Shown here in pieces: positions 35,895-45,162 of a stretch of 64,000 bases of DNA. The stretch's first letter is position 1. Each line of letters begins with the position of its first letter. A model generated the notes under the pieces. That model was not told where the DNA came from. It saw nothing but the letters and a program-made list of their open reading frames with translations, and made no database searches. Origin of the DNA: Planctomycetota bacterium (GTDB lineage: Bacteria; Planctomycetota; UBA1135; UBA2386); assembly GCA_016716265.1 (NCBI GenBank), contig JADJWQ010000006.1, positions 1,577,501 through 1,641,500 of the forward strand, given 5' to 3'. A program made the position numbers and the translations under genes.

Positions 35895-37517
35895 TCAACG
35901 GAACACGGCGTACAGCACCACCATCAGTGCGAACAGCAAGCCGGCCAGCACGCGGGGATCGCCGACGCCCCGGAGCCGGCCGTGCAGGACGACCTGCAGC
36001 GGATCGGGCCACGTCGTGTCGTCGGTCTGCGCGGCGGGTGGCGCCGGCGTGACGAGACTCGTGGCGACGAAGATCGCCGAGCAGATGCAGAACCCCCAGA
36101 AGGCCTGCATCATGAACGACACGCCGAGACCGCGCTCGGAGCTCGTGATCCACTGGACGTCGCCGAACGCCGGCAGGTCGACCAGGAACGCGACGACACC
36201 GAGCGCGAAGCCCGCGACCAGCGTGGTCAACGCCGCCTGCCGCGTGCCGCGCCTCCAGAACACGCCCCACACGAACACCGTGCTGATCGGCGGCGCCAGG
36301 AATTGCGCAGGCATCTTGTTGATCGCCTCGAAGATGGTGTCGAACCGACCGCCCTGGGTCGACCACGCCATCGCGAGCACCATCACGACCACCGCGCTGA
36401 CCCGCCCGATCCGGACCTGGGCGCGGTCGCTGGTCGCGGGTCGGATGCGGCCGACGATGTCGACCGCGACCAGCGTGCCGACGCTGTTCAGCGCCGCGGC
36501 GATCGTGCTCATCAGAGCGGCCAGCAGCGCTGCCGCGATGAGGCCGCGCAGCCCGATCGGCACCAGCCGGTGGATCATCACCGGCAGGATCCGGCGCGCG
36601 TCGTCGCCGACCTCGCCGCGGAACAGCGCGTAGCCGAACACGCCGGGGAGCACCATCAGGAACACCGGCAGGATCTTCAGCGCGCCGGCGAACAGCGCGC
36701 CGCGCTGCGCCTGGACCTGGTCACGCGCACCGAGCACCCGCTGCACGATCGTCTGGTCCGAGCACCAGTACCAGACGCCCAGGATCGGGTAGCCGAGCAG
36801 GATCGCATACCAGGCGAAGCCCTTGGAGTTGTCGGCCTGCAGCATGTGCAGCTGGTCGGGTCGCGTCGCCGCTTGGAGATCGGCCAGCGAGCTCACGCCG
36901 GCATCCGGCAGCGCGAGCAGCGCGAGTCCGGTCACGACGACCGCGCCGACCAGCAGGATCACGGCCTGGATCGTCTCGGTCACGACGACCGCCTTCAGCC
37001 CGCCGAGCACGGTGTAGACCGCGGTGAAGATCGAGATCACCAGGATCGACGCGTAGACGTCCACCCCGAAGAACTCCTCGAAGATCGCCGCCCCTGCATA
37101 CAGACTGATCCCGATGTGGATCAGCAGCGCCGCCGCGATCGCCATCACGGCCATGATCGTGCGCGTCGCCGGGCCGTAGCGGCGCTCGAGGAACTCCGGC
37201 AGCGTCGAGATGCGGGTGCGAAAGTAGAACGGCACGAACACGAGGCTGAGCAGGATCAGCGTGAACGTCGCCATCCACTCGAAGTTGCCGATCACCAGCC
37301 CGTGCTGGTAGCCACCCTCGGCCAGTCCGACCAGGTGGATGGTCGAGATGTTGGACGCGAACAGCGCGGCACCGACGACCGGCCAACGCAGGGTCCGGCC
37401 GGCGAGGAAGTACTGCTCGCCGGTCAGGGTCAGGCGCCGCACCGACAACAAACCCACCGCGAGGATCCCGACCATGTAGGCGACCAGGACGACGAGGTCG
37501 ACGGTGGAGATGTTCAC
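35895..37517 (-). CDS. Sodium/solute symporter, SSS family (sugar type)
   Basis: 540 residues with about 14 membrane helices. Typical SSS features are GEQYFLAGRTLRWPVVGAAL, ASNISTIHLVGLAEGGYQHG, LPEFLERRYGPATRTIMAV and the long WYWCSDQTIVQRVLGARD. This arrangement fits the SglT/sodium-glucose or myo-inositol subfamily. I start at a GTG (VNISTVDLVVLVAYM) at 37517. An ATG at 37556 would add 13 residues of no family resemblance. The gene ends 16 bp before the aldo/keto reductase and is divergent from the GH95 gene, so it probably takes up the monosaccharide that enzyme frees. Confidence 0.92.
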   Translation of the reverse strand: MNISTVDLVVLVAYMVGILAVGLLSVRRLTLTGEQYFLAGRTLRWPVVGAALFASNISTIHLVGLAEGGYQHGLVIGNFEWMATFTLILLSLVFVPFYFRTRISTLPEFLERRYGPATRTIMAVMAIAAALLIHIGISLYAGAAIFEEFFGVDVYASILVISIFTAVYTVLGGLKAVVVTETIQAVILLVGAVVVTGLALLALPDAGVSSLADLQAATRPDQLHMLQADNSKGFAWYAILLGYPILGVWYWCSDQTIVQRVLGARDQVQAQRGALFAGALKILPVFLMVLPGVFGYALFRGEVGDDARRILPVMIHRLVPIGLRGLIAAALLAALMSTIAAALNSVGTLVAVDIVGRIRPATSDRAQVRIGRVSAVVVMVLAMAWSTQGGRFDTIFEAINKMPAQFLAPPISTVFVWGVFWRRGTRQAALTTLVAGFALGVVAFLVDLPAFGDVQWITSSERGLGVSFMMQAFWGFCICSAIFVATSLVTPAPPAAQTDDTTWPDPLQVVLHGRLRGVGDPRVLAGLLFALMVVLYAVFR

Positions 37518-37681
37518 GGCGCTCTCGCGATGGGAGGGGGTGGAGTTCGCGTGCAACTATGCGCGATCGGAGGGCGATCACCAGCGCGCGTCGACTAACG
37601 TTGGAACTCGTGCCGCCGGCCGACGGGGGCCACTCGCGGATTCCCTCGTCCGGCGCCGCCACCCACCGGAGGTCGCACTGG

Positions 37682-40102
37682 ATGAACACGCCCGCCCGCG
37701 CCGCGCTCCTGGTCACCGCCGCGCTCGCCGTCGACCTGGCAGCACAGGGGTTCCGGCCGCCGCCGCGCGGCTTCGTCAGCGCGCAGCCGGCGGCGACCTG
37801 GGAGCAGGGCCTGCTCTGTGGCAACGGCACGATCGGCGCCAGCGTGCTGAGCCAGCCGCTCGACGAGACGATCGTATTCAGCCACGAGCGGCTGTTCCTC
37901 CCGGAGCACCCTCCGGTGATGCCACCGGACACCGGGCCGCGGCTGTTCGAGATCCGGCGGCTGATCGAGCGCGGGCTCTACCAGCAGGCGAGCGAGCTGG
38001 CGTTCGACATCTCCGGGCAGCCGAGCTTCCTGTACCCGGACCCGTTCGTCCCGGCGTTCGACCTGCGCATCCGGATGGACGCCGACGGCGAGCCGGCCGA
38101 CTACCTGCGGTCGGTCGACTTCGAGACCGGCGAGGCGCTCGTGCGGTGGAGTGACGCGCGCGGCACCTTCGAGCGGCGGCTGTTCGTCTCGCGCGCCGAC
38201 GGCGTGGCGATCCTGCGGATCACCGGCTCCCGACCCGGTGCGGTCGGCTGCCGCCTCGCGCTCGAGCCACGCGAGCCGGACCACCCGCGCTACCAGCGCA
38301 ACGTCGTGGATCTCGAGCGCACCGCGGACGCGACCGCGCTGACCTGGCGCAACCGCTACGCGAACGCCTACCCCGGCAGCATCCAAGCGCTGGAAGCCGT
38401 CGCGTCGTTGCGCCTCACCAACGGCACCGCGCGGGCCGACGGCGCCGCGCTGGTCGTCGACGGAGCGGACGAGGTGCTGGTCCTGCTCGGGATCGCTCCC
38501 GTCTACGATCCGGAGCGCTCCCGGCTCGACGAGCTGCGCGCGGCGCACGCAGCGCTGCCCGACGGCTACTCCACACTCCTCGCGCGCCACGCCGCGATCC
38601 ACGGCGCACTCTTCCGGCGGGTGCGGCTCGACCTCGGCGGCGGAGCAGACCACCGGCTGACCACGGAGGAGCTGATCGCGAGGAGCACCGACGACGCGCC
38701 GTCGCGGGCGCTGATCGAGAAGGAGTTCGACGCCGGCCGCTACAACATCATCTCGAGCACCGGCGAGCTGCCGCCGACGCTGCAAGGCGTGTGGGCCGGC
38801 ACCTGGGACCCACCGTGGGCGAGCGACTTCACGCACAACGGCAACGTCCCGTCGGCGATCGCCAGCATGCTGATGGGCAACACACCCGAGCTGATGCTCG
38901 CGTACACGTCGTACCTCGAGTGGCTGGTGCCGTACCTCGAGGTCAACGCGGACCGCATCTTCGGTGCGCGGGGAATCGTGCTGCCGTCGCGGTCGACGAC
39001 CAACGGCTTCAACAACGCACTCGCGCCGCGGTTCGCCGGTGCGTTCTGGGTCGACGGCGCGGCCTGGGCGGCGCACTTCTTCTACGACTACTGGCTCTAC
39101 ACCGGCGACCGGGAGTTCCTCGCGAGGCACGCGCGGCCGTTCATGGAGAAGGCGGCGCTGTTCTTCGAGGACTATCTGATCGAGGGGGCGGACGGCCGCT
39201 ACGTGTTCGTCCCGACCCAGTCTCCCGAGAACGCTCCGGCCAACACGCGCTCGCAGGCGACGTTCAACGCGACGATGTCGGTCGCCGCTGCGAAGGAGCT
39301 GCTCCACAATCTGATCGCATTGTCCGAGGAGCTCGGCGTGAACCAGGACAAGGTCGGGCGCTGGCAGACGATGCTCGCGATGATGCCGGAGTACCGGATC
39401 AACGCGGACGGCGCGGTGCAGGAGTGGCTGACGCCGGAGCTGACCGACAACTACGCGCACCGCCACTCGTCGCAGCTCTACCCGCTGTTCGACGGCATGC
39501 CGGACGAGATCGCGGCGAGCCCGGCTCTGCAGGCCGCGTTCCGCAGGGTCATCGAGCTGAAGCTCGACCGGCACTGGGGCGACTGGGAGCGGCAGAAGGG
39601 CTTCATGTCGTTCGGTCTGGTGCAGGTCGGGCTGGCCGCCGCGAGCCTCGGCGAGGCCGAGCTCGCCTACCGGACGCTGGTGCCGCTGGTGAACCGGTAT
39701 TGGCTCCCGAACCTCGCGTCGACGCACAACTACCGCAGCCTGTTCAACATGGACATCAGCGGTGGCATGCCGGCGGTGATCCTGCGGATGCTGGTGGACT
39801 CGCGGCCCGGCAGCGTCCGCCTGCTGCCCGCGCTCCCGGCGGCGTGGCCGACGGGCAGCGTGGAGGGGGTGCTGTGCCGCGGGCAGGTCACGATCCAGCG
39901 GTTGGCGTGGCGCCCGGGCGCGATCGACGTCACGCTCGCGTCCGGGTGTGATCAGCGGATCGTGCTGCAGGCTCCGTCGGTCGTGGCGGCGGTCACGCCG
40001 GGATCGGGCCCGCCGCCGATCATGGACGCGGAGCGAGGCGACCGCTGCGAGGTCGAGTTGACCGCGGGCGGGGTCGCCCGCTTCGAGCTGCGGCTGCGGT
40101 AG
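37682..40102 (+). CDS. Exported GH95-like glycosidase (alpha-L-fucosidase type)
   Basis: 806 residues starting with a signal peptide (MNTPARAALLVTAALAVDLAAQ). The N-terminal beta domain (about 25-290) has WEQGLLCGNGTIGASVLSQP and FSHERLFLPEHPPVMPPD. The alpha/alpha barrel follows, with LPPTLQGVWAGTWDPPWASD, FTHNGNVPSAIASMLMGNTP and TQSPENAPANTRSQATFN, in which the candidate catalytic Glu is near residue 516. The C-terminal beta domain ends in LRLLPALPAAWP-like sequence. GH95 enzymes remove terminal alpha-L-fucose or L-galactose by inversion. Several residues deviate from the common WN..PPW.SDYT.NIN pattern, so specificity may differ. The divergent symporter and aldose dehydrogenase fit a fucoside-utilisation unit. 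Confidence 0.88.
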   Translation: MNTPARAALLVTAALAVDLAAQGFRPPPRGFVSAQPAATWEQGLLCGNGTIGASVLSQPLDETIVFSHERLFLPEHPPVMPPDTGPRLFEIRRLIERGLYQQASELAFDISGQPSFLYPDPFVPAFDLRIRMDADGEPADYLRSVDFETGEALVRWSDARGTFERRLFVSRADGVAILRITGSRPGAVGCRLALEPREPDHPRYQRNVVDLERTADATALTWRNRYANAYPGSIQALEAVASLRLTNGTARADGAALVVDGADEVLVLLGIAPVYDPERSRLDELRAAHAALPDGYSTLLARHAAIHGALFRRVRLDLGGGADHRLTTEELIARSTDDAPSRALIEKEFDAGRYNIISSTGELPPTLQGVWAGTWDPPWASDFTHNGNVPSAIASMLMGNTPELMLAYTSYLEWLVPYLEVNADRIFGARGIVLPSRSTTNGFNNALAPRFAGAFWVDGAAWAAHFFYDYWLYTGDREFLARHARPFMEKAALFFEDYLIEGADGRYVFVPTQSPENAPANTRSQATFNATMSVAAAKELLHNLIALSEELGVNQDKVGRWQTMLAMMPEYRINADGAVQEWLTPELTDNYAHRHSSQLYPLFDGMPDEIAASPALQAAFRRVIELKLDRHWGDWERQKGFMSFGLVQVGLAAASLGEAELAYRTLVPLVNRYWLPNLASTHNYRSLFNMDISGGMPAVILRMLVDSRPGSVRLLPALPAAWPTGSVEGVLCRGQVTIQRLAWRPGAIDVTLASGCDQRIVLQAPSVVAAVTPGSGPPPIMDAERGDRCEVELTAGGVARFELRLR

Positions 40103-40196
40103 CCGGACCGGTCCGCGCGCGCGGACCATGCGCGCCGGGCCGGGCACCGTCGTCGCCCCGCCGATCGCGGTTCCGGACGGTGCCCCGTGACGAGCC

Positions 40197-41474
40197 ATGG
40201 GGCGCGGTGCTGACACAGGCATGGCGTTCACCTACCTGGCAGCGGCGCTGCTCCTGTCGTCGGCCGGCTCCGGCGACGAAACCACGACCATCCAGGCCTG
40301 GAGGCAGCACTCCGGCTGGGTCCTCGACGGCTGGACCATCCGCTGGGTCCAGGGCTACGACCTCGACGAGGACGGCTACGCGGCGGCGGGCGCGCCGACC
40401 TCGGCGCTCGTCAGTCTCGTCGTGCCGGCAGCGACTAAGCTGGCACCGCCCGCGGGCTACGTGACGAAGTCCGGCGATCTGGACGACCACGACCCCGACG
40501 TCCATCCGCGCCGTCCCGAGATCCTCGGGAATGGCATCGACGACGACTGCGACGGCGCGGTCGACGAGACCGAGTTCCACCGACTCGCGAGCGGCGATCG
40601 GACGACCACCGGCTTCACGATGCGCGTGCGCATCAATGACCGCGAGATCCTCGACGTCTACACGGCGACGGGGTTCGTGATCGAACGGCTCACGTACCGG
40701 ATCGAGTACCAGAACCTGAATGCGTCGTCCGGCGCGGTGCTGCAGACCGGCCGCCGCGACGTGAGCGGGATGACCGTCTACCCCTCGCAGGCCGAGCTAC
40801 TCGCCACGCTCGACGGCCTGACGCCGCGCAACGTCTACCGGGCGCGCGTCGTGTTCTTCGCCACTCGACGCTTCACGACCGGCTTCGAGACGCACCGCCA
40901 GGTCGGCGATCCCTCGGAGTGGTACTACCAGTGCACCGACGCCACCAACGAGATGGCCGCGGATCGCGCCTGGATCGTCAGCCGGGCGTTGTACTCGGAG
41001 TTCGCCGCCGAGCAGCTCGGACTGCTCGGCTACCACGGCACCGCGTATCCGGACGGCACCGCGTTCGGGGCCGACGTCGGCGAACCCTGGTGCACGGAGT
41101 TCTACTCAGGCTGCGCGGACGAGCGCTTCAGCATGGGGCACCGCCACTACATCGGCGACTTCGATCCACCGCCCGTCCCATTGAACAGCGGCGCGATCAC
41201 GCACTACTTCCTGGGCTTCGGCGAGCTCACGACGGTCGACGCCGGCAACCGGGCCTCGGTCCTCGCGTCACTCCTGCCCGGCGACTACGTGGCCCTCGAC
41301 ACCACCGGCGACGGCAATGCCAATCACAGCGCGATGGTCCTGGCCTACGAGCCGACCGACGACCGGGTATGGACCGTCGAGGGCAACACCGGCGGCAGCC
41401 AGTGCGGGATCCAGCAGCGCGATCCGGCGCAGATCATGGCCTGGGGCCGGCTGCAGGCCTCGATGCGCGACTGA
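40197..41474 (+). CDS. Exported protein with MopE-type metal-binding motif and CHAP-like C-terminal domain
   Basis: 425 residues with a short signal-like N-terminus (an ATG at 40221 is an alternative start). Residues about 92-125 hold a MopE/MopI-type motif, GDLDDHDPDVHPRRPEILGN then GIDDDCDGAVDE, the calcium-binding repeat common in secreted proteins of Myxococcota and Planctomycetota. The C-terminal 200 residues resemble a CHAP/NlpC-like cysteine hydrolase: Cys in GEPWCTEFYSGC, His in NHSAMVLAYEP and the Glu/Asn in WTVEGNTGGSQ. This suggests amidase or peptidase action on cell wall, but I have not established a catalytic triad. Confidence 0.75.
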   Translation: MGRGADTGMAFTYLAAALLLSSAGSGDETTTIQAWRQHSGWVLDGWTIRWVQGYDLDEDGYAAAGAPTSALVSLVVPAATKLAPPAGYVTKSGDLDDHDPDVHPRRPEILGNGIDDDCDGAVDETEFHRLASGDRTTTGFTMRVRINDREILDVYTATGFVIERLTYRIEYQNLNASSGAVLQTGRRDVSGMTVYPSQAELLATLDGLTPRNVYRARVVFFATRRFTTGFETHRQVGDPSEWYYQCTDATNEMAADRAWIVSRALYSEFAAEQLGLLGYHGTAYPDGTAFGADVGEPWCTEFYSGCADERFSMGHRHYIGDFDPPPVPLNSGAITHYFLGFGELTTVDAGNRASVLASLLPGDYVALDTTGDGNANHSAMVLAYEPTDDRVWTVEGNTGGSQCGIQQRDPAQIMAWGRLQASMRD

Positions 41475-41696
41475 TCCGCGGTCCGCGCGCCGGGTCTCGG
41501 CCCGAGCGTGGCGCTGCCCCCTGATCGCGCAGCCGCCGGCATCCCGCATGATCGCGACCGCCGTGAACGCCGGCGACGACCGGCTCGGTCGAGCCTCCAG
41601 CCCTCCCGTGCTGCCGTGCGTCTCGCGGAGGCCCGTGCGCCTTGCCAACCGGGAGCGCGATACTCTGGTATCCCTGGTCAGCCACTGGAGGTTCCG

Positions 41697-42356
41697 ATGA
41701 TCGAGATGCGGACGCAGAACGAGCCGACACTCTGGAGGAAGCTGGACCGCAAGAGCCACGACTCCGCGCGGCTCGCACGCGATCTCGTGCTCCACCCGGA
41801 TCGGTTGGTCGACGCGCTCGGCGGTCTCGACGCGGACCGGGCCCGCGTCCGGTTCGGCTGCGCGAAGCTGCTGCGAATCGTCGCGGACGAGCATCCCGAG
41901 CTGTTGTATCCACACTTCCCGCGCTTCCGCCGCCTGCTCGACAGCGACAATCGGATCATGCGGTGGGAAGCGATCCACGTGATCGGGCGACTCGGCGCGG
42001 TCGACACCGGGCGCCGGATCGATCGCATCCTCGATCGCCTGCTCGCTCCGCTCTGCGGCCCGGACCTGGTCACGGCGGCGAACACGATCGATGCCGCCGG
42101 GCACATCGCCGTGGCGAAGCCATACCTCGCAGACCGTATCGACGTCGCGCTGCGCACCGTCTCGCGCGGCCGCTACAAGACCCCGGAGTGTCGCGAAGTC
42201 GCACTCGGGGCGGTCGTCGACGCGCTCGACCGCCTCGCGGACCTCGTATCGGACGCAACGCCACTCGTGCGCTTCGTCCGACGCCTCCGCGAGAGCCCGC
42301 GTCCGGCGACCAGGAAGAAGGCGGAGCGTTTCCTGGCCAGCCGGTCGCGACGCTGA
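41697..42356 (+). CDS. HEAT-repeat-like helical protein
   Basis: 219 residues, all helical, with repeats of about 35-40 residues of the HEAT type: DADRARVRFGCAKLLRIVAD, DSDNRIMRWEAIHVIGRLGA, PDLVTAANTIDAAGHIAVAK and TPECREVALGAVVDALDRL. No catalytic residues or signal peptide are visible, so it is likely a cytoplasmic protein-binding or scaffold protein. The ATG at 41697 is preceded by GGAGG with a five-base spacer, a convincing Shine-Dalgarno. Arg/Lys residues are clustered at the C-terminus. Confidence 0.72.
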   Translation: MIEMRTQNEPTLWRKLDRKSHDSARLARDLVLHPDRLVDALGGLDADRARVRFGCAKLLRIVADEHPELLYPHFPRFRRLLDSDNRIMRWEAIHVIGRLGAVDTGRRIDRILDRLLAPLCGPDLVTAANTIDAAGHIAVAKPYLADRIDVALRTVSRGRYKTPECREVALGAVVDALDRLADLVSDATPLVRFVRRLRESPRPATRKKAERFLASRSRR

Positions 42357-42798
42357 TTCCTCGAGCCGGGACGGGCCGACGGAACGGGGCCCGGGCACAC
42401 GGTCCTCCCCGCGGCACGGCGAGGCGTGCGGCCACGCGATGTCCGGACATTCCGGCGAACTCGTTTGGGGGCCATTCGTTTCCGAGGCCGTGCTCGCGGG
42501 TCGAATCCGCCGGGTCGAACTCGCGCGGTGTCGACGGCGCGACGGGTGAACACCGGAAGACCGGTGTCGCGAGCCGCGGTGCGATCGAAAGCGCTGCGAG
42601 TCGAGGGAACGACAAGGGGACGCCCCGGACCGACGTCGACGTCGAGCCCGAGATCGAGCGGCGCCCGGCAGCTTCGAGCGGCGCGCGAACGCCGTGGCCA
42701 GCGAACTCGCGACGGTCGGCGCGCCACCGCGCCACCGCGTCGGCGACGAACCGGCCAGCCCGACCCGGGCGGGTCGGACGCCGACGATCAGCATGTGG
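42357..42798. other. 442-bp gap between convergent genes, no recognisable content
   Basis: The HEAT-repeat gene and the secreted-protein gene both end toward this stretch. Reading frames exist on both strands, but they are Arg/Ser/Pro-rich and show no family-like segment or signal peptide. I found no strong hairpin or repeat. It could hold a degraded gene beyond recognition. Confidence 0.5.
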
Positions 42799-43791
42799 TC
42801 ACGGATATCGCACGCGCAGAGCCTCGCTCATGTTCCAGTATTCGAGCCCACCCTGGGCCATGCCGACCAGGAACTGGATCCGGAAGTCGGTGCGGACGAA
42901 GCCGGCCGGCACGTTCAGCGTGACGGCTGCCTGGCCCGCCGGATTCAACGTGACGAACACCGGGATCAGGAGGTCGGTGCGGAACGGACAGTTGCTCGGC
43001 GGGATCGGCAACCAGGTGTCCGTCGTGCCGATCACGAAGAACGCCGCCGGCCACGGCGGAGCGTTGCTGCCCTGGAACACGAAGCGCTCGACGCCGGTCG
43101 AGAAGAACGGGTCGATGAGCTCGTAGTGGCCGGTGAGGTCGACGCCGCACGGAGCGCCGATGCGAGTCAGCCGCCCGCCACTCTGCAGGAACTCCACCGC
43201 GAGCGTCGCGCTCCCCGTGCTCCAGAACAGCCCCGACTGGTTCACGGCGCTCGCGGACAGCCGCACCCCGACCCCGGTCGAGTCGATCAGGATCGGGACC
43301 TCGTACTCCTGCGTGACGAGCGTGTCCCCCTGATCGACCAGCTCCGCGGAACCGTCGTTCCCGATGTCGATCGAGAACCACCGGCCGTTGCTGCCCCTCG
43401 CGGAGACGCGCAGAGCCCCGGCGGTCGGCTGCGGCGCCGTCAAGGTCACGAGCACGTCGTGGGCACCGGCCGTCGACGGCGCGACGCCGCAGAAGAAGCC
43501 GCTGCCGTTCTCCCACGCCTGATTCGAGAAGGTGCAGCGTGGGCCGCTCGCTCCCGCCGTGATCGCCACGCTCGCGCCCGCACCGGACCCGGCACCGGGC
43601 GGGCACGAGCCACCGGCCAGCTGGCTGACCGAGATCGAAGCTCCCGCGGTCAGGTCGGCGCCCGCTGGAATCGTCCGGGTCGTGCTGCCGACGGCGACGC
43701 GCAACGTCGTCGCGGCGGTGGCGCGCATCGTGACCTGCGCGTTGGCGGCGCACGCCATCGCGACGAAGGACAACGCAATCCTGCAGTTCAT
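42799..43791 (-). CDS. Secreted protein of unknown function with degenerate shared C-terminal module
   Basis: 330 residues with a signal peptide (MNCRIALSFVAMACAANAQ). The mature half is small, beta-rich and Ala/Thr/Gly-rich (VAVGSTTRTIPAGADLTAG, CTFSNQAWENGSGFFCGVAP), with cysteines that may form disulfides. The C-terminal part, GHYELIDPFFSTGVERFVFQ to LNVPAGFVRTDFRIQFLVG and EALRVRYP, resembles the shared tail of other exported proteins here, though weakly. The ATG at 43791 has a strong Shine-Dalgarno (GAGGAGG with seven bases before ATG). Function unknown. Confidence 0.72.
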   Translation of the reverse strand: MNCRIALSFVAMACAANAQVTMRATAATTLRVAVGSTTRTIPAGADLTAGASISVSQLAGGSCPPGAGSGAGASVAITAGASGPRCTFSNQAWENGSGFFCGVAPSTAGAHDVLVTLTAPQPTAGALRVSARGSNGRWFSIDIGNDGSAELVDQGDTLVTQEYEVPILIDSTGVGVRLSASAVNQSGLFWSTGSATLAVEFLQSGGRLTRIGAPCGVDLTGHYELIDPFFSTGVERFVFQGSNAPPWPAAFFVIGTTDTWLPIPPSNCPFRTDLLIPVFVTLNPAGQAAVTLNVPAGFVRTDFRIQFLVGMAQGGLEYWNMSEALRVRYP

Positions 43792-43857
43792 CGGTCTACC
43801 TCCTCGGGCGCATTGTTGGTGGGCACCGCGAGATCGACAAGCGGGCGCGGCTGACTC

Positions 43858-44922
43858 GTGTCCGTCCTCCCTCGGTCAGCGCCCGCCGGCCGGCGCGGCG
43901 GCAGCGGGCGCGGCGGCACTCGTCGGCCGACGCTCGAGGACCCGAAGCTGGCGCTCGAGTCGCTCGACGGCCTCGTGATCATCGACGAGGTCCAGCTCGC
44001 CCCCGACCTGTTCCCGCTCCTCCGAGTGCTCGCCGACCGGCGCCCGCTGCGGGCGCGGTTCCTCGTCCTCGGCGGTGCGTCACCCGCTCTGCTGCGGCAG
44101 TCGAGCGAATCGCTCGCCGGACGTATCGCCTTCCACCAGCCCGAACCACTCGACCTCGCGGCGGTCGGCGCCACCGAGTCGCGGCGCCGCTGGCTTCGCG
44201 GCGCTCTGCCGCGTTCCTGGCTGGCGCCGGACGACGCGGCGAGCCACCGTTGGCTCCAGGCCTTCACCCGCACCTACCTCGAGCGCGATCTGTCGGAGCT
44301 GGGCATCCGCGTACCGTCGACCACGATGCGCCGCTTCCGGACGATGCTCGCCCACGACCACGGGCAGACCTGGAACGCTGCGGAGCTGGCGCGGGTCTTC
44401 GGCGTGTCCGAGCGCAGCGTCGATCGCTGTCTGGACATCCGGTGCGCGACGTTCATGGCGCGGCGTCTGCAACCCTGGTTCGAGAACGCCGGCAATCGTC
44501 AGGTACGGTCGCCCGAGGTCTACTCGACCGCCAGCGGCATCCTGCATCACCTGCTCGGCATCCACAGCCAAGAGCAACTGGAGGGGCACCCGAAGGTCGG
44601 CGCGTCGTTCGAGGGCTTCGCGATCCAGCAGGTGGTTCGCGCACCCCGTGCCGAGCCCGAGGAGTGCTTCACCTGGGGACTGCACACCGGCGCGGAGCTC
44701 GATCTGCTGGCGGTCCGCGGTGGACACCGCCTGGGCTTCGAGCTCGGGCGGACCTCGACGCCGAAGGTCACCCGCTCGATGCGCAGCGCTCTCGAGACGC
44801 TGGGGCTCGGGCGGATCGACGTGATCTGGCCCGGTGACGACGTGTTCCCGCTCGCGGAGAACGTCCGCGCGGTCGGACTCGAGGTGCTCTGGTCGACGCT
44901 GACGAGCGACCGTGGGGTGTAG
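43858..44922 (+). pseudogene. AAA_14/DUF4143-type ATPase lacking the Walker A region
   Basis: 354 codons are open. The protein carries Walker B (GLVIIDEVQLAPDLFPLLRV), the helix-turn-helix-like TWNAAELARVFGVSERSVDR and the DUF4143 C-terminal domain with HPKVGASFEGFAIQQVV and LHTGAELDLLAVRGGHRLGF. The N-terminal part with the P-loop (GxxxxGKT) that precedes this in the family is missing, and the open frame begins with a short Arg/Gly-rich stretch. The usual YLRDSG motif reads VYSTASG. Without Walker A it should not bind ATP, so it is probably a remnant. The next 240 bp contain another remnant (an OsmC tail). Confidence 0.72.
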
Positions 44923-45046
44923 ACCCTGCGGAGCCGCGGTGCGGCCATCGGCCTCGCCCGGGGGCCGTGGTCGCGGTCGCCACCGTCACCGGCCCACCGC
45001 GACCCCGAGGCTCCGCTCGATCGCCGCCGCGCCATCCTGGACGGGA

Positions 45047-45115
45047 CACCGGAGCCTGCACCCGGACGTCGACAACACGATCGTGTTCGTCTATCCAGAC
45101 GAGCCCTCCGCCTCC
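45047..45115 (+). pseudogene. Fragment of an OsmC-family gene
   Basis: The plus strand reads HRSLHPDVDNTIVFVYPDEP then SAS. This matches 18 of 23 residues at the C-terminus of the intact OsmC gene at 31066-31491 (HRSLHPDVDKPIEFVYPDDP). The rest of the gene is absent. The flanking 44923-45046 and 45116-45162 carry no recognisable coding sequence. DNA identity to the intact copy is only about three quarters by eye, so this is an old paralogue or an acquired copy, not a recent duplication. Confidence 0.7.
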
Positions 45116-45162
45116 CACTCCCGTTACGTCCGAGCACGCCGGGGACCCGCCCCGCCCCCGCC

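Noticed and set aside
42357..42798. Possible extra gene in the gap between the HEAT and secreted-protein genes
   Set aside because: No start with a Shine-Dalgarno, no signal peptide and no recognisable segment in any frame.
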